Assembly: GCA_026396995.1 (NCBI GenBank)
Contig: JAPLVS010000002.1
Coordinates: 1 to 32,662, forward strand
DNA: 32,662 bases
Direction of reading: 5' to 3'
DNA from: Candidatus Iainarchaeum sp.
GTDB lineage: Archaea; Iainarchaeota; Iainarchaeia; Iainarchaeales; DTGL01
Position 1 is the stretch's first letter. Every line of letters starts with the position of its first letter. The position numbers and the translations under genes were made by a program. The notes below the pieces were generated by a model. The model was not told the DNA's origin. It worked only from the letters and a program-made list of their open reading frames with translations, and ran no database searches. Below are positions 1-6,824 of this stretch, in pieces.

Positions 1-2
1 TG

Positions 3-887
3 AAGGACCTGAGCATTTCAAGGTCGAGCTTCGATTGGGGCGTCCCTGTGCCTGTCAACAAAAAGCACGTCCTGTATGTCTGGATGGACGCGCTCCTGAA
101 TTACATAAGCGGCATTGATTATCCTAATGCGCAATTCGAAAAATTCTGGCCCGCGGACATCCACATCATAGGCAAGGACATTTTATGGCACCACACAGTG
201 ATTTGGTGGAGCATTCTCGCAAGCGCAGGCATCCCTTTGCCGAAAACAGTTTTGGTCCACGGGTTCATCAACACAGAACAGGGCGAAAAAATGAGCAAAA
301 GCAAAGGCACAGTAATAAATCCGGTGGAACTCGCAAAAAAATTCAACGTGGATTCGGCGCGATATTACCTTATAAGGGAAATTCCCTTCGGCGAAGACGG
401 CTTTTTCTCAGAAGAAGGCCTCAAGAAAAGGAATAACGATGAACTTGCAAACGAACTGGGCAACCTGGTCAACAGGACGCTGTCGCTGCTCGAAAAATCC
501 AGCAATGGTGTCATTCCCGAAGGGCGGACAGCCAAAGAACTGAAGGAAACGCTCGACCTTAACAAGATAAAGGCGCACATGAAGGCATTCGAGCTCCACA
601 TGGCGCTCGCGGAGATAATGGGCTTTGTGAAATCCTGCAATGTTTTTGTGAGCGAAAAGGAGCCATGGAAAAAGCAGGGAAAGGAACTGGACGACATACT
701 TTACTCGATGGCAGATTCGCTCAGGGTGATTGCACTGCTTTTGTGGCCATTCATTCCGGCTTCAAGCGAAAAAATCCTCGCGCAGCTCGGCGCCGAAAGG
801 AAGGGCATCGAAGAATGCGCCTTTGACCTTGCAATTGCAGGCACAAAAATCTCAAAACAGGGCATTCTTTTCCAAAAAATCGAGTGA
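3..887 (+). CDS. metG: Methionyl-tRNA synthetase, C-terminal part (5' end outside window)
   Basis: Class I aminoacyl-tRNA synthetase that charges tRNA-Met in the cytoplasm. The reading frame is open from the first bases of the window, before the ATG of the ORF track, and encodes 'DLSISR' leading into 'HVLYVWMDALLNYISG', a typical MetRS catalytic-domain stretch. The class I signature 'KMSKS' follows, and then an alpha-helical anticodon-binding domain. The protein ends at 'GILFQKIE', where the MetRS core normally ends, so it has no fused C-terminal EMAP-type tRNA-binding domain; in archaea that domain is often a separate protein. About 294 residues are visible. The N-terminal half, including HIGH and the zinc-binding insertion, lies outside the window. 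Confidence 0.96.
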   Translation, partial: KDLSISRSSFDWGVPVPVNKKHVLYVWMDALLNYISGIDYPNAQFEKFWPADIHIIGKDILWHHTVIWWSILASAGIPLPKTVLVHGFINTEQGEKMSKSKGTVINPVELAKKFNVDSARYYLIREIPFGEDGFFSEEGLKKRNNDELANELGNLVNRTLSLLEKSSNGVIPEGRTAKELKETLDLNKIKAHMKAFELHMALAEIMGFVKSCNVFVSEKEPWKKQGKELDDILYSMADSLRVIALLLWPFIPASSEKILAQLGAERKGIEECAFDLAIAGTKISKQGILFQKIE

Positions 888-959
888 AGCGCCCCGCAAA
901 ACCTTAAAAGTTGTATGCCCCTACTTTCAGTATATCTTATTCAATAGCGAGGTGGTTTT

Positions 960-1511
960 GTGCTTGAATGGATTGCAGCGATAATAGTGGTGGTAATACT
1001 GGGCTTTGTTGTTTTGGGTTACAATTCACTTGTCCAGCAGAAGAACAGGGTCAAAAACGCTTGGTCCCAGATTGATGTGCAGTTGAAGAAAAGGGCAGAC
1101 CTTGTGCCGAATCTTGTGGAAACGGTCAAGGGATACGCAAAGCACGAGAAAACGACTTTTGAAATGGTCACAAAGGCAAGGACAGCATATTTGGATGCAG
1201 GCACTGTCGCGGAAAAAGCCAAGGCAACCAACCTGCTCACAGGCGCGCTGAAATCCCTGTTTGCTGTGGCGGAAGCATACCCTGAACTGAAGGCGAACAA
1301 GAACTTTGAAATGCTCCAGGAAGAGCTTGATGGCATAGAATCAAAGATAGCGTACGCAAGGCAGTTCTACAACGATTCTGTGATGAACTATTCGGTTACA
1401 CTGGAAAGCTTCCCCTCGAACATCATAGCCGGCATCTTCCGCTTCAAGGCAGAAAAGGAATACTTTGAAGTAGAAGAGGCGGAAAAGGCAGTCCCCAAAG
1501 TGAGCTTCTGA
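960..1511 (+). CDS. lemA: LemA family membrane protein
   Basis: LemA-family protein of 183 residues with one N-terminal membrane segment (about residues 2-24, '[19 protein letters not shown]') followed by the conserved helical part ('[36 protein letters not shown]', '[13 protein letters not shown]', '[10 protein letters not shown]'). The start is a GTG at 960, chosen because 'GAGGTGG' lies at 949-955 and the membrane segment begins at once. A possible TATA element is 'ccttaaaag' near 902-910. The molecular role of LemA is not settled. It often neighbours the membrane protease HtpX, as here (28-nt gap), which suggests co-transcription and a shared role in membrane-protein quality control. The family assignment is strong; the function is inferred from context. 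Confidence 0.93.
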   Translation: MLEWIAAIIVVVILGFVVLGYNSLVQQKNRVKNAWSQIDVQLKKRADLVPNLVETVKGYAKHEKTTFEMVTKARTAYLDAGTVAEKAKATNLLTGALKSLFAVAEAYPELKANKNFEMLQEELDGIESKIAYARQFYNDSVMNYSVTLESFPSNIIAGIFRFKAEKEYFEVEEAEKAVPKVSF

Positions 1512-1539
1512 ACTGGCCAAGCAAAAGGAAGCGGTTTGG

Positions 1540-2424
1540 ATGATTTGGGAGCATGTTGCCTCAAACAAGAGGTCGTCATACCTCTTGTTTTTCTTTTTCT
1601 TTTTGTTCTGCATAGGCATGGGCTTCCTTTTCGGGTTCATTACCGGCTGGGGCTATTTCGGTGCCATACTTGCCCTGATAATAGCAATCCTCATGGCCTT
1701 CTTCACATACTATTATTCGGACACCGTGGTCCTGAAAATCAGCAGGGCAAGGCCTGCAACCCATGAAGAAAACACTTATCTTGACAACACAGTGGACGGA
1801 TTGGCCATTGCCGCAGGCATCCCGAAGCCGAAAATTTATGTTATCGACGACACTGCCCCGAACGCTTTCGCGACAGGAAGGGACCCGCAGCACGCGGTAA
1901 TATGCGTCACCACCGGCCTCATGCAGAAAATGAACCGCGCTGAGCTCGAGGGAGTGATAGCGCATGAAATGTCGCACATTGGAAATTATGACATCAGGTT
2001 CATGATGCTTGTGACAGTAATGGTCGGATTGATTGCATTGCTGAGCGACTGGATGATGCGCTCCTTTTGGTGGGGCGGCGGAAAAAGGGATAACGACAGC
2101 AAGTTCGGCCTGATTTTGCTTGTCATAGCAATTGTGATGGCAATCCTCGCGCCGCTGATTGCAATGCTCATGCAATTGGCGCTTTCAAGGAAACGCGAAT
2201 ATCTCGCGGACGCAAGCGCCGCAATCCTCACAAGATACCCTGAAGGCCTTGCTTCAGCGCTCGAAAAACTCGAAAAGGACACAGAACCGCTTGAAGCCGC
2301 AAACAAGGCCACAGCGCACTTATACATTGTAAACCCGCTCAACGAACACAAGAGCTTTTTGAACAACCTCTTCAACACCCACCCCCCAATCGCGGAAAGG
2401 GTGAAAAGATTAAGGGCAATGTGA
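1540..2424 (+). CDS. htpX: HtpX-type M48 zinc metalloprotease
   Basis: Integral membrane metalloprotease of family M48B, 294 residues, the usual size for HtpX. Two N-terminal membrane helices (about residues 15-35 and 40-58) are followed by the zinc-binding HExxH in 'VIAHEMSHIGNYDIR', two more hydrophobic segments ('MMLVTVMVGLIALLS', 'LILLVIAIVMAILAPLIAMLM') and the third zinc-ligand region 'SRKREYLADASAA'. The end 'FNTHPPIAERVKRLRAM' is typical of the family. The ATG at 1540 is preceded by an 'AAAGGAAG' ribosome-binding site. HtpX degrades misfolded membrane proteins with its active site facing the cytoplasm. It lies directly downstream of lemA on the same strand, probably in one transcript. 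Confidence 0.95.
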   Translation: MIWEHVASNKRSSYLLFFFFFLFCIGMGFLFGFITGWGYFGAILALIIAILMAFFTYYYSDTVVLKISRARPATHEENTYLDNTVDGLAIAAGIPKPKIYVIDDTAPNAFATGRDPQHAVICVTTGLMQKMNRAELEGVIAHEMSHIGNYDIRFMMLVTVMVGLIALLSDWMMRSFWWGGGKRDNDSKFGLILLVIAIVMAILAPLIAMLMQLALSRKREYLADASAAILTRYPEGLASALEKLEKDTEPLEAANKATAHLYIVNPLNEHKSFLNNLFNTHPPIAERVKRLRAM

Positions 2425-2433
2425 ATCGGCCAG

Positions 2434-2589
2434 TCAATAGCCGGCTTTTTTGATTTCTTTCGCCAGCTTTTCAGGCATCGGCCTGCACTTGCAGTGTTTT
2501 TCGTGCTCGATGTGCCATTTTGCCCTTTGCTCAAAAGTGGGATTTTTTGGCATTTTGTTTTTCAAATGCCAGTCCTTGTTTAGGGCCAT
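2434..2589 (-). CDS. Small conserved-looking 51-aa protein (absent from the ORF track)
   Basis: Found by reading the minus strand of the gap between htpX and the repeat lipoprotein. It encodes 51 residues beginning 'MALNKDWHLKNKMPKNPTFE', followed by 'QRAKWHIEHEKHCKCRPMP' and a Lys-rich helix ending 'KKAGY'. The pattern 'KMPKNPTxEQRxxWHxEHxKHCxCRP' resembles, from memory, a family of small uncharacterised proteins in archaea and bacteria. The clustered His and Cys (WHIEHEKHCKC) could bind a metal; this is inference. A TATA-like 'ataagttaaaag' (minus strand) is centred about 28 nt upstream of the ATG, fitting a leaderless transcript. It is convergent with htpX (9-nt gap). No function can be assigned. 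Confidence 0.72.
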   Translation of the reverse strand: MALNKDWHLKNKMPKNPTFEQRAKWHIEHEKHCKCRPMPEKLAKEIKKAGY

Positions 2590-2613
2590 AAATATGCCTT
2601 TTGCAGTTTTGTT

Positions 2614-2645
2614 CTTTTAACTTATAGCCCAGAAAACTATTTAAA
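2614..2645. promoter_or_regulatory. Divergent TATA boxes between the 51-aa gene and the repeat lipoprotein
   Basis: Two AT-rich boxes lie back to back. 'cttttaacttat' at 2614-2625 serves the minus strand, centred about 28 nt from the ATG at 2589. 'tatttaaa' at 2638-2645 serves the plus strand, centred about 26 nt from the ATG at 2667. Both spacings match archaeal TATA-to-start distances, so both transcripts are probably leaderless. No experimental support is available. Confidence 0.5.
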
Positions 2646-2666
2646 CAAGCAATCCAATATAATTGC

Positions 2667-4355
2667 ATGAATCAAAAGCTTTCCTTTGTGACATTCTTTA
2701 TTGCAATTTTATGCCTTGCGTTTTTGCAAGGGTGCACAGCACCCACAATGCCAGCAACACCCTCGCCGACACCGAGCGCAACTTCTGCCCAGCCAGACAT
2801 TAACTCTATGGGTCTTCCAGACTGCGAAAAAGTCAAAGACCAAAGCCAAAAGGACGCCTGCTATTCATATGCTGCTGGTTCTGCAAAAGACATTTCCATT
2901 TGCGAAAAAATACAAATGCCAAGCTGGAAAGATTATTGCTATCGCAATGCCGCTGTGGCCACACAAGACCCGTTAATATGCGAAAAAATACAAGGAGTTG
3001 TAGAAGGCTCGAAAGATTCCTGCTACCACGATGTCGCTGTCGCCAAGCAAGACCAGTCAATTTGCGAAAAAATACAGGGGTTTGGAGTTGGCTGGAAAGA
3101 TTCCTGCTACCACGATGTCGCTGTCGCCAAGCAAGACCTGGCAGTCTGCGAAAAAATAAAAGGGTCAGCCGATTCCTGCTATAGCGATGTTGCCGTGGAA
3201 AAACAAGACCCCCTAATTTGCGAAAAATTACAGGAACAGTACATGAGAGATTCCTGTGATACTGCTGTTGCGGTTGCTGCAAAAGATTCCTCAATCTGCG
3301 AAAAAATCGAAGAGCAAAAGGGCCAGGATTCCTGCTATAAGGGTGCCGCAGTTGCTGCAAAAGATTCCTCAATCTGCGAAAAAATACAAGACCAAGGCGG
3401 CAAAGACCGTTGCTATAGTTCTGTTGCTTTGGCAAAACAAGATTTTTCAACCTGCGACAAAATCGAGGACCAAAACAGCGAATACATTTGCTATGCAGAT
3501 GTAGCCGTGGAAAAACAAGACCTTACAATCTGCGATAAAATCCAAAACCAAGCAGTCAAAGACAGATGCTATTTGGAGATTGCAAAAACAAAACAAGACA
3601 TTTCCATCTGCAACAGAATCCAAACCATATATATCCAAGGCGATTGCTTTTTCCATTTTGCAGTAAAAACTGACGACATCTCAATCTGCGAAAAAATACA
3701 AAGCCAATCTGAAAAAGACGATTGCTATTGGGCTTTTGCCGTGGCAGAAAAAGACCCTTCCTTATGTGAAAAAATAAAAGAAAACCAGTACGAGTGCTAT
3801 TCTGCTTTTGTCGAAACCACAGACTATCTTTCAGTCTGCGAAAAAACCCAGGACCAGCTAAGCAGGGATACCTGCTATTACATGTTTGCCGGGGCAAAAC
3901 AGGACATTTCAGCTTGCGAAAAAATCACCACTGAGTATCACAAAAACAACTGTTACTCTGAGATTGCAAGGGCAAAACAGGACATTTCGATTTGCGAAAA
4001 AATACAAGATCAATCCGAAAAAGACCATTGTTATGAAGTTGTTGCTGAGGAAAAACTAGACGAGGCAATTTGTGCAAAAATACAAACCAAAGCGCTTAAG
4101 GATAACTGCTATTTTGAGATTGCAAAGGAAAAACAAGACATTTCCATCTGCAGCAAAATACAAGGCAGTAAGGACGATTGCTATTCTGGTGTCGCTGTTG
4201 CCAAGCAAGAGCAATCCCTATGCGAAAAAATACAAGGCCAAGAAATCAAAGATGACTGCTACCAGACTGTTGCCGTTTACACTGGCAACCTTTTGATTTG
4301 CGACAAAATCCAGGACCAAACAACCAAAGATACTTGCCTTGCTTATGCACAGTAA
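2667..4355 (+). CDS. Secreted lipoprotein made of 20 Cys-pair tandem repeats
   Basis: 562 residues. A signal peptide (about residues 1-22) ends in a lipobox-like 'AFLQGC', so Cys23 is the likely lipid anchor. A Pro/Thr/Ser-rich linker (residues 24-51) follows, then 20 consecutive repeats of 24-28 residues with consensus 'SICEKIQDQxxKDxCYxxVAVAKQD'. Nearly every repeat has two Cys spaced C-x(9-13)-C, most often C-x11-C, and the last ends at the stop codon. The protein is therefore exported, membrane-tethered and probably disulphide-rich. Each unit may form a helical hairpin pinned by one disulphide, giving a solenoid; this is inference from periodicity and amphipathic pattern. Adhesion or partner binding at the cell surface is plausible, but no function is known to me. 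Its own TATA box at 2638-2645 indicates a single-gene transcript. Confidence 0.88.
   Translation: MNQKLSFVTFFIAILCLAFLQGCTAPTMPATPSPTPSATSAQPDINSMGLPDCEKVKDQSQKDACYSYAAGSAKDISICEKIQMPSWKDYCYRNAAVATQDPLICEKIQGVVEGSKDSCYHDVAVAKQDQSICEKIQGFGVGWKDSCYHDVAVAKQDLAVCEKIKGSADSCYSDVAVEKQDPLICEKLQEQYMRDSCDTAVAVAAKDSSICEKIEEQKGQDSCYKGAAVAAKDSSICEKIQDQGGKDRCYSSVALAKQDFSTCDKIEDQNSEYICYADVAVEKQDLTICDKIQNQAVKDRCYLEIAKTKQDISICNRIQTIYIQGDCFFHFAVKTDDISICEKIQSQSEKDDCYWAFAVAEKDPSLCEKIKENQYECYSAFVETTDYLSVCEKTQDQLSRDTCYYMFAGAKQDISACEKITTEYHKNNCYSEIARAKQDISICEKIQDQSEKDHCYEVVAEEKLDEAICAKIQTKALKDNCYFEIAKEKQDISICSKIQGSKDDCYSGVAVAKQEQSLCEKIQGQEIKDDCYQTVAVYTGNLLICDKIQDQTTKDTCLAYAQ
2820..4352 (+). repeat. Tandem coding repeat, 20 units of about 72-84 bp
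   Basis: In-frame tandem array within the lipoprotein gene. Units share nucleotide cores such as 'tgcgaaaaaatacaa' and 'gattcctgctat'. Unit length is usually 78 bp (26 codons), with shorter (72 bp) and longer (84 bp) versions. The length changes fall mostly between the two Cys codons. Units 3 and 4 are nearly identical over 'gattcctgctaccacgatgt', indicating recent duplication or conversion. Confidence 0.85.
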
Positions 4356-4401
4356 AATAATTAGCCTGATCGCCAAGAGAGCAACTCTATTTGAAAAATA
4401 A

Positions 4402-4572
4402 CGCCGAGAGAGGGATTTGAACCCCCGCATGCCAGAGGCATACCAGCTTGCTCTTGCCTGAAAAAACGAACAATCGTTTCTTTCTTTTGGGCAACTTACA
4501 CTTTTCTTTCTTTGGAAAAGAAAGAAAAGGGCATCTCGAGGCTGGCGCGTTAGACCACTCCGCCATCTCGGC
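4402..4572 (-). tRNA. tRNA-Ser(CGA) with an 86-nt bulge-helix-bulge intron
   Basis: Read on the minus strand. Acceptor GCCGAGA pairs with TCTCGGC and the discriminator is G73. The D stem is GCG/CGC, the anticodon stem CCAGC/GCTGG, the T arm GGGGG-TTCAAAT-CCCTC, and the long variable arm ATGCC-TCT-GGCAT is typical of class II tRNAs. Anticodon CGA gives Ser (codon UCG). The intron, 4449-4534, sits between G37 and A38. It is bounded by a bulge-helix-bulge: bulge AG^A, central helix CTCG/AGAG (three pairs plus G-A), bulge CA^A, and helix TGCC/GGCA inside the intron. Mature length is 85 nt and CCA is not encoded. A TATA-like 'ttttaaa' near 4601 lies inside the Lys-rich 3' end of the upstream protease gene. 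Confidence 0.92.
4449..4534 (-). other. tRNA-Ser intron
   Basis: 86-nt intron removed by the archaeal splicing endonuclease at positions 37/38. On the transcribed strand it holds a perfect 10-bp inverted repeat (CTTTTCTTTC ... GAAAGAAAAG, 9-nt loop) and a second short hairpin (AAACGA ... TCGTTT). Purine and pyrimidine runs alternate, allowing other pairings. Confidence 0.85.
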
Positions 4573-4582
4573 ATTAATATGA

Positions 4583-5860
4583 TTATTTGCGGTTTTGTTT
4601 TTTTAAAGGCTTGTCCTTGCGCTTGGCCCTTGGTTTGCGCGCTTTTTTCTTTTTCACATTGGGATTTTCTGGAATGATTGAAGCGGGAATTGGTTCTGGC
4701 TTGGGTTGCAGGGGATTTTCAGCCGGAGTTGTTTTTGGTTCCGGCGGTTTTTCACCCAGCATTGCATTGGCCCTTGAGAGCATGACTGACATTTCGATTT
4801 TTTCAAGGTCGATTATTCCTGCAAGGGTTGAACCATCAAGCACAGGAATCGCCCTTTTTCCTGCCGACGCCATCCTTTCAAATGCCTTGGATGGGCTTTC
4901 GCTGATTTGAAGCGAGGGCGTTTCTTTCAGCGCCTTGTAAAGCGGTGCTGTTTTTTTGCCGACAAGGGAAGGCATTTCCTCGAGCAATAAGACAGCGAAC
5001 CTGCCTGGCTCGATTTCGGTCACAGCCTCTGTTTTCTTTTCTTCCAGCATTTTTTCAAATGCTTCCCTTACATTCATCAGGCTGTCGAGCACTAGCGGCT
5101 TTTCTGAAATCACCCTTGAAAGCGTTATTCCCTTCAGTTCTTCTTTCATCTGCACTATTTTTTCCTCTTCCTTGGAGCCGAAGAAAACAAATGCTGCAAT
5201 GACCAAAAGCAGGATGTTCCCTGAAAGGAAGCCGGAAACGAAAAGCAGGACTGCGATTAAAGAGCTTATCCTTGTCGTAATGGCTGTGGCTTTCCTGTAG
5301 CCGAATGCAAAAGAAAGCAGGGAACGGAAAACTCTCCCTCCGTCAAGCGGGAGCGCCGGAAGGAAAAGGTTGAATGTGCCGAGCGCAAGGTTCACCCAGA
5401 AAACAGTGAACAAAGGCATTGAAAGGAAAGAGGCCGCGGCCGCCTCGGAAGAATTTAGCGCATTCGGATTTGATAACAGTTCCCTCGGGAAAGGAAGCGG
5501 GAGCACTGACACCAGGAAAAGGACTGCAAAAACAACCAGGAAATTGAATGCCGGGCCGCTTACCGCTATCAAAAACTCGTCTTTTGCCTTTTCAGGCAGC
5601 GATTCAGTAAGTGAAACGCCGCCTATCGGAAGCAATATGATTTTTTGGACACCGATGCCGCGCTGCAGTGATACGACACAGTGCACCAGTTCGTGCAGGA
5701 ATACGCTCAAAAAAAGGAAAAAGAAAACCATTAGCATCGGGGCAAGCAGTGCCGGTTCGATCAGGGCAAGCATGCCGACAACGAAAAGGCCTATGAGCAC
5801 GAAAGACCAGTGGAGTTCGAGGCGGATGCCGAAAATTTTTCCAAGCGAAAGGGATTTCAT
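4583..5860 (-). CDS. Site-2-type membrane metalloprotease (M50) with CBS-like region
   Basis: 425 residues. Intramembrane zinc protease of the M50/S2P family: HExxH 'FLHELVHC' at about residues 55-61 within a transmembrane helix, and the second ligand motif 'LPLDGGRVFRSLL' near residue 170. About six hydrophobic segments lie between residues 15 and 235. The soluble part (about 248-360) resembles a pair of divergent CBS domains ('VISEKPLVLDSLMNVREAFEKM', 'AIPVLDGSTLAGIIDLEKI'), as in archaeal M50-CBS proteases, where nucleotides may regulate activity. A Pro-rich stretch and a very basic tail ('KKKKARKPRAKRKDK') end the protein; the tail could contact nucleic acid or lipid. It follows the half-TBP-like gene by 4 nt, so the two are co-transcribed. 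Substrate unknown. Confidence 0.9.
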   Translation of the reverse strand: MKSLSLGKIFGIRLELHWSFVLIGLFVVGMLALIEPALLAPMLMVFFFLFLSVFLHELVHCVVSLQRGIGVQKIILLPIGGVSLTESLPEKAKDEFLIAVSGPAFNFLVVFAVLFLVSVLPLPFPRELLSNPNALNSSEAAAASFLSMPLFTVFWVNLALGTFNLFLPALPLDGGRVFRSLLSFAFGYRKATAITTRISSLIAVLLFVSGFLSGNILLLVIAAFVFFGSKEEEKIVQMKEELKGITLSRVISEKPLVLDSLMNVREAFEKMLEEKKTEAVTEIEPGRFAVLLLEEMPSLVGKKTAPLYKALKETPSLQISESPSKAFERMASAGKRAIPVLDGSTLAGIIDLEKIEMSVMLSRANAMLGEKPPEPKTTPAENPLQPKPEPIPASIIPENPNVKKKKARKPRAKRKDKPLKKQNRK

Positions 5861-5864
5861 GTTT

Positions 5865-6140
5865 TCACAGCAGCCCCATTATTTTTTCCGCAACCTTTTT
5901 TGCCTTTTCCTCGGTTTTCTCTTTGACCAGGATTTTGCCGCTTTTGAAAAGGCTCACAGTGCAGCCGTCGAATTTGAATATTACGACCAAAGGCGTGCTG
6001 GCTTCAGGTGAAATGCCTTTTTCGGCCAGCAAAGCCTTGATTTTCACGAAGTCCATGTTTTGCTTTGCCTTGGGCTGGAATTCAAAGGCAGTGTGCCCTT
6101 TGCAGGTTTTGCCTGTAAAATCCTTTAATTTTCCGCCCAT
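5865..6140 (-). CDS. Small protein resembling a single TBP half-repeat
   Basis: 91 residues. The C-terminal half, 'VVIFKFDGCTVSLFKSGKILVKEKTEEKAKKVAEKIMGLL', resembles one repeat of the TATA-binding protein fold, in which 'LIFSSGKIVITGAKS-EEA-KA-EKI' is characteristic. A normal archaeal TBP has two such repeats in about 180 residues; here there is only one. The N-terminal part contains 'GKTCKGHTAFEFQPK'. The ATG at 6140 is preceded by 'AAAGGGG'. The gene lies 4 nt upstream of the M50 protease, suggesting a functional pair, for instance a soluble partner of the protease. DNA binding is not established. The fold assignment is by eye and is moderate in confidence. Confidence 0.6.
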   Translation of the reverse strand: MGGKLKDFTGKTCKGHTAFEFQPKAKQNMDFVKIKALLAEKGISPEASTPLVVIFKFDGCTVSLFKSGKILVKEKTEEKAKKVAEKIMGLL

Positions 6141-6186
6141 CTCGCGCCCCTTTGGCTTTCAGTGATAAATCTAATGCCTTGATAAA

Positions 6187-6199
6187 ACTTATAAATATC
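6187..6199 (+). promoter_or_regulatory. TATA box upstream of the DUF2226-like gene
   Basis: 'aacttataaatat' is centred about 43 nt before the ATG at 6236. This leaves a short leader carrying the SD-like 'ttggtgg' at 6224-6230. Placement of this box argues that the upstream in-frame codons of the ORF track (from 6152) are not translated. Confidence 0.55.
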
Positions 6200-6235
6200 G
6201 TTGCCGTAATCAATACTGCGCGTTTGGTGGAAAAA

Positions 6236-6730
6236 ATGGATTTGCCTTTGGGAACAAGCCTTAGAGCAGGCCTGAAAACAGCGGAATCGAACATGTTCCA
6301 GATACTGGTGCAGATGCTCAGCAAGGGATTCACCGGATATGTGGTGTGCACTGCGGAAGGCCCGAAAGGCATAGAGCAGGGCGTTTTGCTGTTCAAAAAA
6401 GGCGCTGTCCTCGGCTCGTACTTTGAGTTCGTTTCCCATGCAATCGAGGTGAACGGCGACCCGTCGCTCAGGCTTGTATTGAATTCTTTCCTTGCAAAAA
6501 ACGGGATAATCGACATCAACGCCCTGACAATACAGCAAATCGACCTCATCACCGCATTCCAGGAAAAAATCTTGATCACCGAGGAAGTGGACACAAAAAA
6601 GCTTAACCGGCTTTACCCCAAAAAATACAGCGAGGAATTCACACTTGAATACATAAAAGGCGAATCAGAGGAAGCTTCAAGGTTCGACATATTCAAGCAG
6701 ACAGGGCTGCTCGGCGTGGAGGAAAAATAG
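6236..6730 (+). CDS. DUF2226-like archaeal protein
   Basis: 164 residues from the ATG at 6236. This start is preferred over the ORF-track start at 6152 because a TATA box and an SD-like 'ggtgg' lie between them. It begins 'MDLPLGTSLRAGLKTAESNMFQILVQMLSKGFTGYVVCTAEG' and contains 'GVLLFKKGAVLGSYFE', a mixed alpha/beta layout that I recall from the DUF2226 family of archaeal proteins. The C-terminal part is charged and helical ('NRLYPKKYSEEFTLEYIKGESEEASRFDIFKQTGLLGVEE'). No membrane segment or catalytic motif is visible. It stands alone just upstream of minD, separated by a hairpin and a new TATA box. Function unknown. Confidence 0.7.
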   Translation: MDLPLGTSLRAGLKTAESNMFQILVQMLSKGFTGYVVCTAEGPKGIEQGVLLFKKGAVLGSYFEFVSHAIEVNGDPSLRLVLNSFLAKNGIIDINALTIQQIDLITAFQEKILITEEVDTKKLNRLYPKKYSEEFTLEYIKGESEEASRFDIFKQTGLLGVEEK

Positions 6731-6749
6731 CCCAAAAACGCGGTTTGGG
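6731..6749 (+). terminator. Hairpin after the DUF2226-like gene
   Basis: Inverted repeat CCCAAA-(7 nt)-TTTGGG immediately downstream of the stop codon. No U-tract follows, so termination is uncertain; it may only be an RNA 3'-end structure. Confidence 0.3.
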
Positions 6750-6775
6750 GCAGGAACATTGTTATTGCCAACAAC

Positions 6776-6787
6776 ACTTTTAAAATA
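6776..6787 (+). promoter_or_regulatory. TATA box of the minD - Sm-like operon
   Basis: 'cttttaaaatag' is centred about 43 nt upstream of the ATG at 6825. The predicted leader carries an SD-like 'aaaggga'. Confidence 0.5.
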
Positions 6788-6824
6788 GATTATGAAACAT
6801 TAAATTTAGCGAAAGGGAATGGTT

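Noticed and set aside
1986-2534. 182-aa minus-strand ORF covering the htpX end
   Set aside because: Opposite-strand shadow of htpX; the real small gene here is in another frame (2434-2589).
2833-3450. 205-aa minus-strand ORF over the repeat lipoprotein
   Set aside because: Its periodicity simply reflects the tandem coding repeat on the plus strand; no start signal or independent motif.
2820-4352. Tandem repeats as a possible CRISPR array
   Set aside because: Units are in frame, vary throughout and have no unique spacers; they encode protein repeats.
4583-4660. Lys-rich tail of the protease as a possible frameshifted extension
   Set aside because: The frame is continuous to the stop and similar basic tails occur in other proteins here; no sign of a broken gene.
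6152-6235. N-terminal extension of the DUF2226-like ORF
   Set aside because: Contains the TATA box and leader; the start at 6236 has an SD-like site and begins the conserved part.
6731-6749. Rho-independent-type terminator
   Set aside because: The hairpin lacks a following T-run, so I list it only at low confidence.
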